A DNA stretch of 64,000 bases from Hyparrhenia diplandra (Eukaryota > Streptophyta > Magnoliopsida > Poales > Poaceae): contig JADLZK010009216.1 in assembly GCA_015847255.1 (NCBI GenBank), positions 124,001-188,000 on the forward strand, in the 5' to 3' direction. The notes beneath the pieces are model-generated. The model did not search any database. It was not told the DNA's origin and saw only the letters and a list, made by a program, of their open reading frames with translations. Each line of letters begins with the position of its first letter. Position 1 is the stretch's first letter. The translations under genes were made by a program, and so were the position numbers. Positions 44,891-55,559 of the stretch are shown piece by piece.

Positions 44891-45637
44891 GGAAACAAGT
44901 TTAAGCACCTGAAGAAGGCTAGAAGGGAATCTGAAATGAATGAGTGCTTTGGTTTATTGGATGATGATAGAACAGGGACAAAACACAGCGACAACGAGGG
45001 TGAGTACAGTTTGTTTGGTGAACATCAAGCTAGCTGCACCAGAATTGACTCCAGACACGGATTTATTTATTCTTATTGTATATTATTCTGGACATGGCTG
45101 AAACTATTTTTCATATCAATTGCAATTCTATTTCCTCAGATGTGCCCTTTGAGGACTATGAGGATGACCAGTAGGCAGAGGAAACTGAGGAGCTTGGTAA
45201 TTATGAAGATGATTTTGGAGGTTTCATTGTGGATGATGATGGAATTGAAAGGAATGCCAAGTTGTAAGGTGCGGCTCTTTGTGTTTCTATTGTTCACGAA
45301 CCAGTTCCATGTCTTTGGCACTTTGAAAAATTATATATTAATGTTCACTCCATGTAATATGTAGAATGCCATATACATATACTTGAAGGATGAAGTTTGA
45401 AAAGAAGGTACCACAGCATGCAGCAGGTGTATCATCATCTGCTCTACAAGAGACCCAGGACATATTTGGTGAGGTTGATGAGTTGTTATCACGAAGGAAG
45501 CAAGGGCCTGGGAGGGAGGCTTCTAACTCTGGTGAGTTGAGCGGGAAAAGGCTTGAAGACGAGTTTGAGCCATTTATTCTTGAAGAAATAACAAAAATGA
45601 GCAAATAAATGAAAATGAATTTCCTGAGAGGATGCAG
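44891..45637 (+). pseudogene. SPT6: SPT6 gene fragment, three exons with introns
   Basis: SPT6 is a nuclear histone chaperone and transcription elongation factor. Three exons with good junctions are present: 44891-44999 (KFKHLKKARRESEMNECFG...), 45140-45263 (VPFEDYEDDQ..., with FIVDDDG) and 45389-45637 (GVSSSALQE, IFGEVDELLSRRKQ, LEDEFEPFI, then EFPERMQ in a shifted frame). These match the acidic N-terminal region of plant SPT6. An in-frame TAG in exon 2 and a frameshift near 45590-45610 disable it. Only the N-terminal region is present. Retained introns mean capture at the DNA level, as Helitrons do; the Helitron end at 47321 supports this. Confidence 0.75.
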
Positions 45638-47292
45638 GTATATGTACCAGCTAACGTGTTTTCACAGACAAAATGGAATTCATGTATAGTTGCTTGCATC
45701 CCAAGGTCTATCTGTACCATGCTAATGCTTATTGCCTTAATTTAAGGCATATACAGTTTAACATATTGAGATATGGTTACTGTGCCAATTCTAAATAATT
45801 TTAATTTTTCTATTCATCTTGAGTGTACCAAAAAAATAGGAGTGTAGGACATTTTGTCTATCCTTTTCATATCAAATCAATTATGCATCATTATAAAAAA
45901 AAAGTTCAGTTGTGCATCTTTTGGCTATTTCCTGTTTTCAGCGCTTATGTGACTTGTAGCTTCTCCATATATAACTTTTGAAATAAGCACTAACCATGGT
46001 AGGTTTCACTTATTATATGTGCATTAATTCCTGTAGGAACACTGCTCCTATTTTTCTATCATGTGCCCTAATTTTTTGGTCCTTGCTGTTTTCAGATGAA
46101 CCACCTTAGATCATCAAAGCAATGATCTAATCCTAACTCTATGATACAGTTCATTAATCTTTCTTCGGTAAGTAATCCTGACTTGGTCACCAACCCTTTG
46201 CTGGAGATTCAAATTTCCCTCTTTATGATGATGTGCAGTATCGGAAATCAAAACCAGAAATGATCGATGAGAACAAATGAATTTGGTTGGAGCCGCAGCT
46301 GGCAGCTGCTTGCTTACTTGAGGGAGGAAGGGGGGATGCAGAAGGATAGGTGGTGCAGAACCCGACTTCAGAGTTATTATGAATTCCAGCTTATGGAACT
46401 GTCTTTATTTGATAGTACAGTTTATTTCTTCCCTTTATCCTTAGCTTACATTTCAGCACTCTACAAGTGAGACAACCATTTATGTTACAGATGTTTCCAC
46501 CTTCATAAATTCATCATTAACACTCAAGCAATTTTGTTTGAAGTAGAACACTCTATTTTATGGCAATCAGAGCAGCAAGGTCGAAGTGGAACACTCAATG
46601 TTTTTCTTGTTTTGTTTCTACTGTTTATTTGTTTGCTGAAGGCTCCATTGTCAGTGTTGGTAATGATGTCAAAATAATATTTGTATTGCCTCAGCCTAAT
46701 TTAGGACTAACAACCGCATCTTAATTCTCATGGGTTTTGTTGCTCAAAAAAAAAAAAATCTCATGGGTTTTGCGGCAATGCATCGTTCCTTGATGACAGT
46801 GGATGATCTTCGGATCACTTTTTCATCTTGTTTCAGAAAAAATTGAAAGTGGCTCAAGCTATATTATTGACAACCCTTCAAGTACAAGCTAGGAGATTCC
46901 TCCCTTCTGCTTGTGATTTCTGTAATTCAAGGCAAAAGCTCAAATATTCTTTACTGATGCGTTGGCTTTTGTGCCTTTACTGATCTCACATGAGTACATG
47001 ACCATCTTACAATCAAGCCTCGAGGTTTTGGGAAAAAAAAAAGGTGTGCATCAACTCCCCTCCCTCAGCAAGTGTGCTGCTGCTCGCAACGTCTCTTGCT
47101 TGGGGAGGTGACTCCATTGCAGATGAGCCGAGCGGCACGCAAGGAGAACGCCGGGCGGACTCTGTCCGTGCACTCCATTCTATGAATTTTATTTTTTCGG
47201 ATTAAATGTCACTTTAACATTGGTATATACTTTGATAGTATTGTTGTTTTATCGTCGCGATACCTGTGTTTTTAGTATAAAAGTTTAGTTAT
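45638..47292 (+). other. Noncoding body of the Helitron-like region
   Basis: Intron-like and AT-rich, without a supported gene. It includes a tiny poly-A insertion at 46740-46758. A GC-rich piece at 47040-47160 is not recognised. Confidence 0.35.
46740..46758 (+). mobile_element. Minimal poly-A insertion with 14 bp duplication
   Basis: TCTCATGGGTTTTG occurs at 46726-46739 and again at 46759-46772. Between the copies lie only TTGCTC and thirteen A. This is the footprint expected of a very short target-primed insertion. Confidence 0.65.
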
Positions 47293-47321
47293 CCCGTAGC
47301 AACGCACGGGCATGAACCTAG
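47293..47321 (+). mobile_element. Helitron 3' terminus
   Basis: A hairpin CCCGT-AGCAACGC-ACGGG (47293-47310) is followed eight bases later by CTAG (47318-47321) and then T. This is the classic 3' end of a common rice Helitron group, which inserts between A and T. The Helitron body extends to the left and plausibly includes the SPT6 fragment; the 5' TC end was not located. Confidence 0.8.
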
Positions 47322-47846
47322 TTTAAATAAAATGGATGAATGTGTGGCAAATTGGTGATTACTTCAGCTCACAGTTCTGTTTTCTTCTATTCTAATTTCC
47401 CTTTGATTTGTGAGTCATTAGTATCCCCCAATTTATCTTGTATTTACAGCTTGGAATCCCTCATGATTGCATTGTTGATGGACTGTGCATTGCTTACAGA
47501 TTGGATTTAGGATCACTACATACTACATCGCTACATACTATATACATTCCAATTCTAAGCATATTGATTGACTGATTGTTTAGCAACTATTCCTGTACAA
47601 AGCTAGATGGACTATGCAGTGCTTTAATAGTCTATGTATTAGTAGATGGCCTTAACTATTTATTGAGGAGGCAGATAGAAATATCAATGCCTCCACTGTC
47701 CGCTGAATTGTTCCATGCCCTGGCCCCCAACCATTTTCCTTCTTTATCAGACCTGCGTGGGGTATATATCTCTCTCCTATTTGGTGCTTATAAGCTATAA
47801 ATAATATTTATAGCCACGGCGGAGCACGGCCAGCCACCTGCACCCC
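47322..47846. other. Spacer between Helitron and MITE
   Basis: Nothing recognised in ~520 bp of AT-rich sequence. Confidence 0.4.
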
Positions 47847-47849
47847 TAA

Positions 47850-48115
47850 GGCTGTGTTTAGATGGTGGGAAAAGGTGAAAAAGTGAAGGTGAAAAATACT
47901 GTAGCACTTTTTGTTTGTTTGTGGTAAATATTATCCTAATATGGTGTAACTAGGCTCAAAGATTCGTCTAGCAATGTACATCTAAACCGTGCAATTAGTT
48001 ATTTTGTTTATCTACATTTTATACTCCATATATGCGTGTTTTGGTGCATTTAATAATTTGATGTGATAGGAAATCTTGAAATTTGAAGGAAAATTTGGTG
48101 GAACTAAACAGGGCC
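47850..48115. mobile_element. Tourist-like MITE
   Basis: 266 bp with ends GGCTGTGTTTAGAT and GGAACTAAACAGGGCC, flanked by TAA at 47847-47849 and 48116-48118. It contains AGGCTCAAAGATTCGTCT, as in many grass MITEs of the PIF/Harbinger group. No coding capacity; it would be moved by a related transposase. Confidence 0.85.
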
Positions 48116-48118
48116 TAA

Positions 48119-50214
48119 GGGCACGTACAACGCGTCGATGGGAGCCGTCTATGTGACAGCAAATTTGCAAATCGCCCCCTAGCGCAGCCTGCAGACGGCC
48201 TCCCCGTCTCACGAGTCGGCGATGTCGCCCCGTTCTCCTAGGCCGAAAGCAGGGCGGTCGCGGGTGGGTTATGCGGCGCTCGTCTTCTCCTGGCGACGAC
48301 AAGACTCGGATCCCGCCCGACGCGCGGTGGTTTCTCCGCCAAAACCACATCCCCCGCCAAGTGTGTGAACTGAAGGTATCTGCATGTTTCCCACTAGTGC
48401 TCCACTAGTCATCAATAGTACACTGGTAACCGATTGTGAATGTGAAAAGATGTGGCACTCTTTGTATACTATATAATAGTACCATGCGAGATGTATTGCT
48501 TGCCTCTGTACCATTCTCCACCACTTGCATCGTGACTTTCTGAATGGAGCCAGTCGAAGAAATATTAGAAGACTTGATCGAAGATGAAGTCAAGATGCTG
48601 ACGAGGTGTTCACCGTGGAAGACTTGATTGCAGAGGATGAGATCTTTGATGAAATAGTAGCAGAGGGATTCAAGGCCGACATGGACAGAGAAGCTTCGAC
48701 AGTACCTCGTCGCCGCGTCGACAGAGTGGACCAAGGAGGTACATACCAAGGAATCGTGAACAAGGTCATGATGAACTTGTTGCTAATTATTTTTCCGCAA
48801 AATCCTATCTACACCGATGAGATGTTTTCGTAGAAGATTTAGGATGAATAGACCTTTGTTCCTTCGTATCGTGGATGGACTTAGCAATTGGTCCCCTTAT
48901 TTCACTCAAACAGTCGATGCAGTTGGTAGACAAAGTCTTTCACCGCTTCGAAGTGTACGGCGGCTATCAGGATGCTTGCTTATGGAACCTCGGCTGATCA
49001 ACTTGATGAGGTCTTGAAGATAGCTGCAAGCACTTGTTTGGAGATTTTGGGAAAATTCATTTGAAGGTGTGATTGAAACATTTGGTGATGAATATCTACG
49101 GCCTCCAAGAAGCGATGAACTTGAGCAAATCTTAAAAGAAAATGAGGCCCGTGGTTTCCCTGGATGCTTGGGAAGCATCGATTGTATGCATTGGCCATGG
49201 AAGAATTGTCCAAAAGGTTGGGCGGGGATGTTCACAAGTGGTAAAGAAGGTGTTCCTACTATGATCCTTGAAGCAGTGGTATCAAAAATCTTCGTATATG
49301 GCATGCTTTCTTTGGTACTGCGGGTCTCAGAACGACATAAATGTTCTTAACAAGTCACCATTGTTCACTTTGAAGCAATAAAAGGGAAATCTCCAATGGT
49401 CCACTATACTGTAAATGGAAATCAATATGACATGGGTTACTATCTTGCCGATAAAATATATCCAGAATGGGCAGTATTTGTGAAGAGGCGTTAGTGCCCC
49501 TCAATTGGCGGAAGACAAATTATATTCGCAGAAGCAAGAAAGCGTGAGGAAAGATGTCGAGTGTGGATTTGGTGTTTTGCAAGCACGCTTTGATATTGTT
49601 CATCGGCCAGCACGGTTATGGAAGCAAGGGGATGTTATCAACATAATGCAAGCTTGTGTTATCCTTCACAATATGATAGTGGAAGATGAGAAAGAAGCAA
49701 TTATGGATGTCTTGGATTTGAACAAGAATCCAAGTGCGACCATAGTGATCCCACCAGAAGTGCGCACAAATGACAACCCTAATCCAAGCTTTGCGAGAGG
49801 CACTTCGTAGAAATTCGGCTATCAAAGCTCGGCCAACACATAGGCAACTCAAGAAGGATCTAATTGAGCACATATGGCAACGCTATGGAAACAAAGAAAA
49901 TTAGACAAAAGGCATTGTAAATAAATAAATATATATATGTATATATATATAATATCATTATTATATTGATGGTTCCTAAAAGTATTGTAATCATGCTATT
50001 ATTTTTTTTATTGATACTATTCTATCAAATAGCCACACAATGTTACACACAAATGAATTTGTAGTTGATCTTAAGCTACATGCAAAGTATTAAACAGCTT
50101 ACGGATGGGTCGCCCTGTCTATGGGTTGTATGGTACTGCCTTTATATCCGTCTCGTATGCTTTAAATTCGAGGTTTTACGCAGACGACCCGCCGTCCGTG
50201 GGTTGTACATGCCC
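48119..50214 (+). mobile_element. PIF/Harbinger element with transposase remnant
   Basis: The ends are inverted: GGGCACGTACAAC at the left and GTTGTACATGCCC at the right, with the match continuing imperfectly for ~35 bp. TAA lies at the left (shared with the MITE) and CAA at the right (50215-50217), a duplication with one mismatch. It carries one degenerate transposase. The element is ~2.1 kb and has no visible Myb-like gene, so it lost the second gene. Confidence 0.85.
48547..49904 (+). pseudogene. PIF/Harbinger transposase (HARBI1-like), frameshifted
   Basis: A near full-length DDE transposase, ~440 codons across shifts. In order: acidic N-terminus (48547-48830), FRMNRPLFLRIVDGL, KIAASTCLEILG, first Asp in GSIDCMHWPWKN (about 49174), second Asp in GSQNDINVLN (about 49330), Glu in VECGFGVLQARFDI (about 49557) and a typical C-terminus RQLKKDLIEHIWQRYG, stopping at 49904. 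Breaks occur near 48830, 48945, 49015, 49290 and 49480. All three catalytic positions survive. It would cut the ends at 48119 and 50214 if intact. Confidence 0.85.
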
Positions 50215-50217
50215 CAA

Positions 50218-51051
50218 GTCTCTCATCCGCAAGAGTAAAGTTACTACCAACTAATTAATATGGGTTCATTATTGCCAGCAAATTAAATAATTGGTCATTT
50301 ATTATTGGTCCGTGATGACCGTCTGCGTGAGTCCATTCAGATTATATATACTCCCCGACCGGTGGCGGCAGGCCTCCTCCACGGCTCCCCTGCATCCGGC
50401 GGCTGCTTGCCCTCGACGTCCAGCAAGCCTGGCGGCTTCCATGCATGTGTACGCGCGAGCATGCCTCGCCGCTGGCCGGGACTCCACATGGCGTACGCGC
50501 AGGACCACGCCTCACCGGTGGCTGCGTCTCCGAGCACGCGTCCGCACGAGCTCGCCTCGTTTTCGGCCGCGCCCCCGTGAGTATTCGCACGAGCATGCCT
50601 CGCCGCCGGCTGCGCCACCACGCGCTCGTGCGTGCGAGGTCGCTGCCGGCCTCACCTCCGTCCGTGCGTACGCGTGAGCTCAGCTCGCAGACCACCGCTG
50701 GTCGGCGCTTCCAAGCTGCTCCACTCTTCTGCGGCGCGGCGGGCGCAGCCGTCTGGTCCACTTCACCTCGGCTCGCCTTATCCAAGATGCCAAACGGAGA
50801 CGGGTGGAGCTATCTCGCTGACGCAAGGCGTCTCCCCGATTTTTTTTTTTTTTTTTTTTTTGTAATGTGAAGATGTGCAATAGCATACGTCTGTTTATTG
50901 TTTCGTTTTTACCAGATTTTTGTATATTTTGATGTATCTTTTAGATGCTACATTTCCCCTTATATTTAATTACTGCTGAGAAACTAAATTTTGTAATGTT
51001 TGATTTTGTCATGTTTGCATGTCGGTGCTTTTGGCCTTTGAAGCTCGCACA
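50218..51051 (+). other. GC-rich block and poly-T, unassigned
   Basis: From 50345 to 50800 the sequence is GC-rich, with degenerate repeats of a ~60-70 bp theme containing GCACGAGC.TGCCTCGCC (for example near 50455, 50545, 50590). Plus-strand frames are open (50291-50677, 50445-50870) but Arg/Ala/Pro-rich with no domain. A run of ~22 T lies at 50840-50862; on the minus strand this is a poly-A. No gene is supported. Confidence 0.3.
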
Positions 51052-51135
51052 GTGGAACCAACTTTTACGTTCAATATATGAAACTTACCAATAGTGGAAC
51101 CAACTTTTACGTTCCATATATGAAACTTACAAATT
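51050..51135 (+). repeat. Two-copy tandem repeat, ~40-44 bp
   Basis: AGTGGAACCAACTTTTACGT followed by a segment ending ATATGAAACTTAC occurs twice in a row, one substitution apart. Confidence 0.75.
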
Positions 51136-51791
51136 ACGGTTACGCTGCCTTTCTTTTGCGGTTGCACGATCTCCTCTCGTTTCGCGGGAATTACTGTCAC
51201 AGGCAACGCGTCAGCTCTAAACAAACAGAAATCCGGAAACACTATTGCCTTTTACGGTCAAGCAAAAATAATAGTAGACATGCAACACGTTCGGTCCGAT
51301 GCATGCTGTCAACAGCATTTAATTTCTTAAAAAATTTAGAAATTAAAATATAAAAAAATCTTACTACTAATTCTGATTTCTGACCTCGGTCAAAAAGTAA
51401 CATGTCAAGCAATTCCATCCATCCAATGCGCCGGACTGGGGAACTCTTCCAGTTCCAGCTAGTCGCACCAACCCAGGTCACCAGCGACCCGAGAAGTGTG
51501 GTCCCTGAGTGGAAGTGCCGTAATGGCGTAGTCGGCGTATGCCGTTCCCCTTTCTACAGTGCCTTATCTCCACCTCCAATCTCACTTTCTTCCTCAATCT
51601 GCTGGCCAGATCTAAGATCCAGTACCTCGATTGAATGCTGGTGGCTTGATCTATCCATCCACCCTCTCATCTTTGCCTGCAATCGACTCTTGCTCTTGAT
51701 ATGTGTGGTTATTGCTGCCGCTGTGGTTCGTGGTTCTTCCTGGGCACCTCGCCTCTCGCCTGCTGCTGGCTTGTGCAGCGCCGCCAGTACC
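51136..51791. other. Unassigned flank of the Athila element
   Basis: A plus-strand frame (51402-51899) runs into the LTR and shows no domain. Nothing supported. Confidence 0.3.
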
Positions 51792-53063
51792 TGTTGGTAT
51801 TTATTATATGACACACAAAAAGATAAAAGTATCTGCAAGCGGACAGATAGAAATCTTTGTTGTAGCACTTCACCAAAAGATGAACTCTCCCGGTTTTAAT
51901 ATCGAACCCAAAGGAACAGTAGGTGAATATAACTAGGTTTACTCTAATCCTAACTTCACAACCAAGGAACTTCAGAAAATAAAAAGACAAGGAGATAACT
52001 TCTAGTACTCTAATTCTAACCTCGGCAAACCTCACACTATATCGTTCTATAAGGGCGCTAATTCTTAAAAAAATGACACAGAGATCATTCTAATAAGAAA
52101 AGATAAAAACCTACCGACCTTATTAAAAAGGAGTGGACTACAGAGGATTCAATGAAGCTATAAAATCCACCTTCACGATTCAACCACAGAACCTTGATAA
52201 TAAGGGGCATTCACAAGCAAATCTAATCTAAGCACCACGCTTAAACTAAAAATTACTCCTCTAATTTAAAGCAACCCGGATCAAAGTACTCAAAAGAGAG
52301 TTGCAAACAAAAGAATAATATAGAGAAAAACTTACTTAATATTATGAAGTCGAACACCGGATAATCTCGAATCAAGCCCCTCTCGCGAAGAAACTTGAGC
52401 CCTCGAGAATCTGGCCGAGAGAAGAACCGATTGACAGGATCTCCCCGATCTACTCCTCCCTTGATCTCTCTATCTCTAATTCTAGACTAATAAATCTATC
52501 TTGATTGCTAATCAAGATCCGTGTAGTGGATTGGAATTGAAGCTCTCTAACTCTAGGGTATGGATCTCAACTTCTGATAACTGAATTCTAGATCAGATCT
52601 GAATTAGGGTTCCAGAGGGTCCCTCTGCCTTCTATTTATAGTCCCCTTGGATGAACCGTGGCCGTTGGATCAAACCGACTTGAATGGAGGGCCAGGATGT
52701 GATCTGGAGGTCGGTTGCAGGAAGCTTCTAGAAGCCTGACACGTGGAGCCTTCCCAGGCCGCCGGCCGGCGGGCCCCACCGTCGGTCGGCGGGCCCACTT
52801 GTCATCCGTGGGCCCGTCCCGTGCGACGATACTTCTCGCACCTTCTAGAATCCTCGAATGCTGTCCCGATTCTTTTAATTCGTTTTTCGTAGCTGTATTC
52901 TCTTCAATTTTTCTCATTTATTCATTATTCTGTAAAAATTCCGCAAAACAAAATATTCACCAAAACTCGTGGAAAATATTAGCAATAACTTTATTCTAGT
53001 AGCATTATATTATAAAATGGGAAAAACTATATAGTAAAAATTAGACTTTAACTAGTGTCAACA
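51792..53063 (-). repeat. 3' LTR of the Athila-type element
   Basis: 1272 bp, with inverted ends TGTTG...CAACA. The first ~60 bp match 60227-60290. Contains the TATA box and a GC-rich GGCCGGCGGG stretch (52755-52800). Confidence 0.85.
52633..52640 (-). promoter_or_regulatory. TATA box of the Athila LTR
   Basis: The minus strand reads GACTATAAATAGAAG. The GC-rich GGCCGGC block lies ~120 bp upstream on the minus strand. Confidence 0.55.
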
Positions 53064-53078
53064 AGCTCTCCCACACTT
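53064..53078 (-). other. Polypurine tract of the Athila-type element
   Basis: The minus strand reads AAGTGTGGGAGAGCT immediately before the 3' LTR start TGTTGACAC. Confidence 0.75.
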
Positions 53079-53560
53079 AGGCTTTTACTCGTCCTCGAGA
53101 AAAGGATGGTTAAACAAAAACAAAACTTAGCAGGATAAAAGAACTTTTAAAAAATTGAAAAACAAAATAGTAAGAAACAGATTACCTTTCTTTTCGTCGG
53201 TTAAGTTGATTTGGAGCTTTTATAAAGATTTTAATAGAAAAGCATAGCATATCTTCTCCTGTTTCTTTCAAAAGACTTATATATTTTTCATAGCAACAGA
53301 TTTAAAATTTTATAGATATCAAGATAGCATATATCACTTTGCATGTATCTGCTAAGTTAAAGGTTAGATCTATGCAAGGTGTTTTTATGCTTTAAGATCA
53401 AGAATGTGCATGTGTGTAAACAAATAAAAAAATTGCTTTTCTGCTTTTTTCTCTTCTTCTCAAACATCTTCTAAACGAAAGGTCATGGGCTATCTTCTTC
53501 TTTTTTTTTATGATAGAGAGTTCCGAGCACTTGCTCCTTTTTATTTCTCTCTTTTTCTTT

Positions 53561-53797
53561 AGGAGAGGTGGGTCCTACTCACCCGCGGACTTTTTATCTC
53601 TTTTTCTCTCTCCTTTATTTTTTTTCTTTATAAGAGAAATGGGTTCTACTCACCCTCGGACTTTTGTCCATTATTTCCTCTCTTTAGAGATGTGGGCCCT
53701 TCTCGCCCTCGGACACATGTCTATTTTTCATCTCTATTTTTAGGGAGGTAGGCTCTTCTCACCCTCGGACACTTGTCCATTTTTCATCTCCCTTTAT
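53561..53797 (-). repeat. Minisatellite, four copies of ~57-68 bp
   Basis: Units contain GAGGTGGG.C.TCTCACCCTCGGAC-like sequence (variants near 53563, 53632, 53686 and 53744) separated by T/C-rich runs. Confidence 0.65.
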
Positions 53798-54347
53798 ATA
53801 TATTTTTCATTTTGCATAGCCCATGCCTAACTATTATTTAAAATGTAGAGAAGAGAAAACAGAGAATTTATTAAACTTTATAACTGTGTATGTGTAAAGG
53901 ATCTTGATCTTAAAACATTAAAACAACTCATAAAATAGATCATAAAGTTTAACTTAACTCAACACAAAGTAATAGCTCGAAAGATAAAAGATAAAAGATT
54001 TAAAGTTACTTAATTATTTGACAGGAGAAGAGTAGCTATTGATTTTTAAGTTTTTATGAAAGAAAAACTCCACCAACAAAACTTAAGAATCAGGTTCTCT
54101 TTATTCTACTATTTTATTTCTACAATATCTTAAGTAAATTAAACTCTTTTTAAAACTCATAACAGAATAAAAATATCGTAAAAGCAAGTATTAAAACATA
54201 AAGACTAACTTAAACATATAAACATAGCAAACAAACAAAATGACTAATTCTAAAGTAAACACAAAGATAGTATAGTAATAATAAAAATAATAAACCAACA
54301 AAAATTAGAGATTTATAACCTGTTTTATCCGTAATGCTGATTTGGTT

Positions 54348-54359
54348 TCTCCCACACTT
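54348..54359 (-). other. Second polypurine-tract copy, internal
   Basis: TCTCCCACACTT on the plus strand is identical to 53067-53078 next to the LTR. Confidence 0.5.
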
Positions 54360-54571
54360 GTCTTTTTGTAAATTCTTTTACCTGTAAATTCTAAAAGACA
54401 AGCACATATCCAAAAACAAAAATAATAATAGTAAAATAATAAAACAACTTTAAGAAACCAAACTTTATAGAGAGCAAGCAAAATTATTACACTGCAAACT
54501 GAGTTCATGACTTATGAAAATAAAATTTATTCTCTCTTATGCTCTCACTCGTGCTCTTATTCTAACTCAGC

Positions 54572-55146
54572 TCACTCGTCGATACCTGCCATCTTCTTAA
54601 GGATGAAGACGGTCTTCTCTAACCTAGCTAACTTTATAGCGTGTTTCTCCACTAACTTCCAGACAAGGTCAAGACTCTTGGCATGGCTAGTGCCAGTCTG
54701 GATGGCCATCTCTAAGTTATGACTAAGTGTTCCCACTTCTTCATCTATCATGGTCTTGGTCTTCCTTGTAGCTCTAGGCGGGGGTTCTGCAGCAGCGGGA
54801 GCAGGAGCAGGAGTCTTCTTCTTCATTGTTGGTGGAGCTTCCAGAGTAGGATAGTAATGGACCTTACCACAGGGATGTGGATTCCATCACTCGGCAGGAT
54901 AGCGTCTGCCCAGTAGACCGTTGAGTCTCTAGTCCTCTTGGCAGGTGGCAACTCCGGAGGATCACGCCTGGACGAAGATCCTTCGTCATCAATCTCCTCA
55001 ATTCATGCCTTGCCGGCATGAATCTGAGCTCTACGCCTAGCAATATCAATTAGATCTTGATCGATGCGAAGTTGAGCAGCTCTAGCATTGGTGGCTTTGG
55101 AAGAAGAACTAAAAGGTCCAAGGTTGTTGGTGTTGTTGGAAGCCAT
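54572..55146 (-). pseudogene. Downstream ORF in env position of the Athila-type element
   Basis: It starts MASNNTNNLGPFSSSS (55146) and continues through RAAQLRIDQDLIDIARRRAQI. After an in-frame stop and a shift it continues in the frame 54826-54572 (KKKTPAPAPAAAEPPPR..., then helical sequence with heptad-like leucines). There is no signal peptide or membrane segment. Athila elements often carry an extra ORF after integrase; whether this one is related to their env-like protein cannot be judged. Confidence 0.45.
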
Positions 55147-55235
55147 GAGTGGAAAACAATAATTAAGCGGACGTCCTCAAAAAGATGAGAATGTCCAGAT
55201 GATGAATGAATAAGAGGAGGCATGGCCTGGGGCTG

Positions 55236-55243
55236 TATTTATA
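55236..55243 (-). promoter_or_regulatory. Possible internal TATA box upstream of the env-position ORF
   Basis: The minus strand reads GGGACTATAAATACAG, like the LTR TATA context GGGACTATAAATAGAA. A GC-rich GCCGGCCGGCGG block lies ~140 bp upstream (55376-55420), as in the LTR. The ORF starts ~90 bp downstream. Confidence 0.5.
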
Positions 55244-55559
55244 GTCCCAGGGGTCCTAAGACCTTCCATAATGGATGCAGACTAAGGCGGTTCGAGATCC
55301 GAAGATCGGATAAGCATTCCATATAGGGGAGATGCGAATAAGATCTGGGGAGCAAGGTCGGTGGCCGAAGGATGGGGGCCCGCCGGTCAGCGGGGCCCAC
55401 TGCCGGCCGGCGGCCCTACTTCGGGTCCCGGGCGGTCTCTCTCGTGGTGGCCCACTAACCTAAGTATACCCCTAAATGCTATCTCATTCATTTTAATTTG
55501 TTTTAAAAAATAATTTTCTTAATATAATCAAGGTAAAATAATAAAATCTAAATTATCAA

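Larger units (their letters stand above)
53079..54571 (-). other. AT-rich noncoding 3' region of the Athila-type element
   Basis: No coding sequence. It contains a minisatellite (53561-53797) and a second copy of the polypurine sequence (54348-54359). Confidence 0.5.

Noticed and set aside
50291..50870. Gene in the GC-rich block
   Set aside because: Repeat-driven, Arg/Ala-rich, no domain, ends in a homopolymer.
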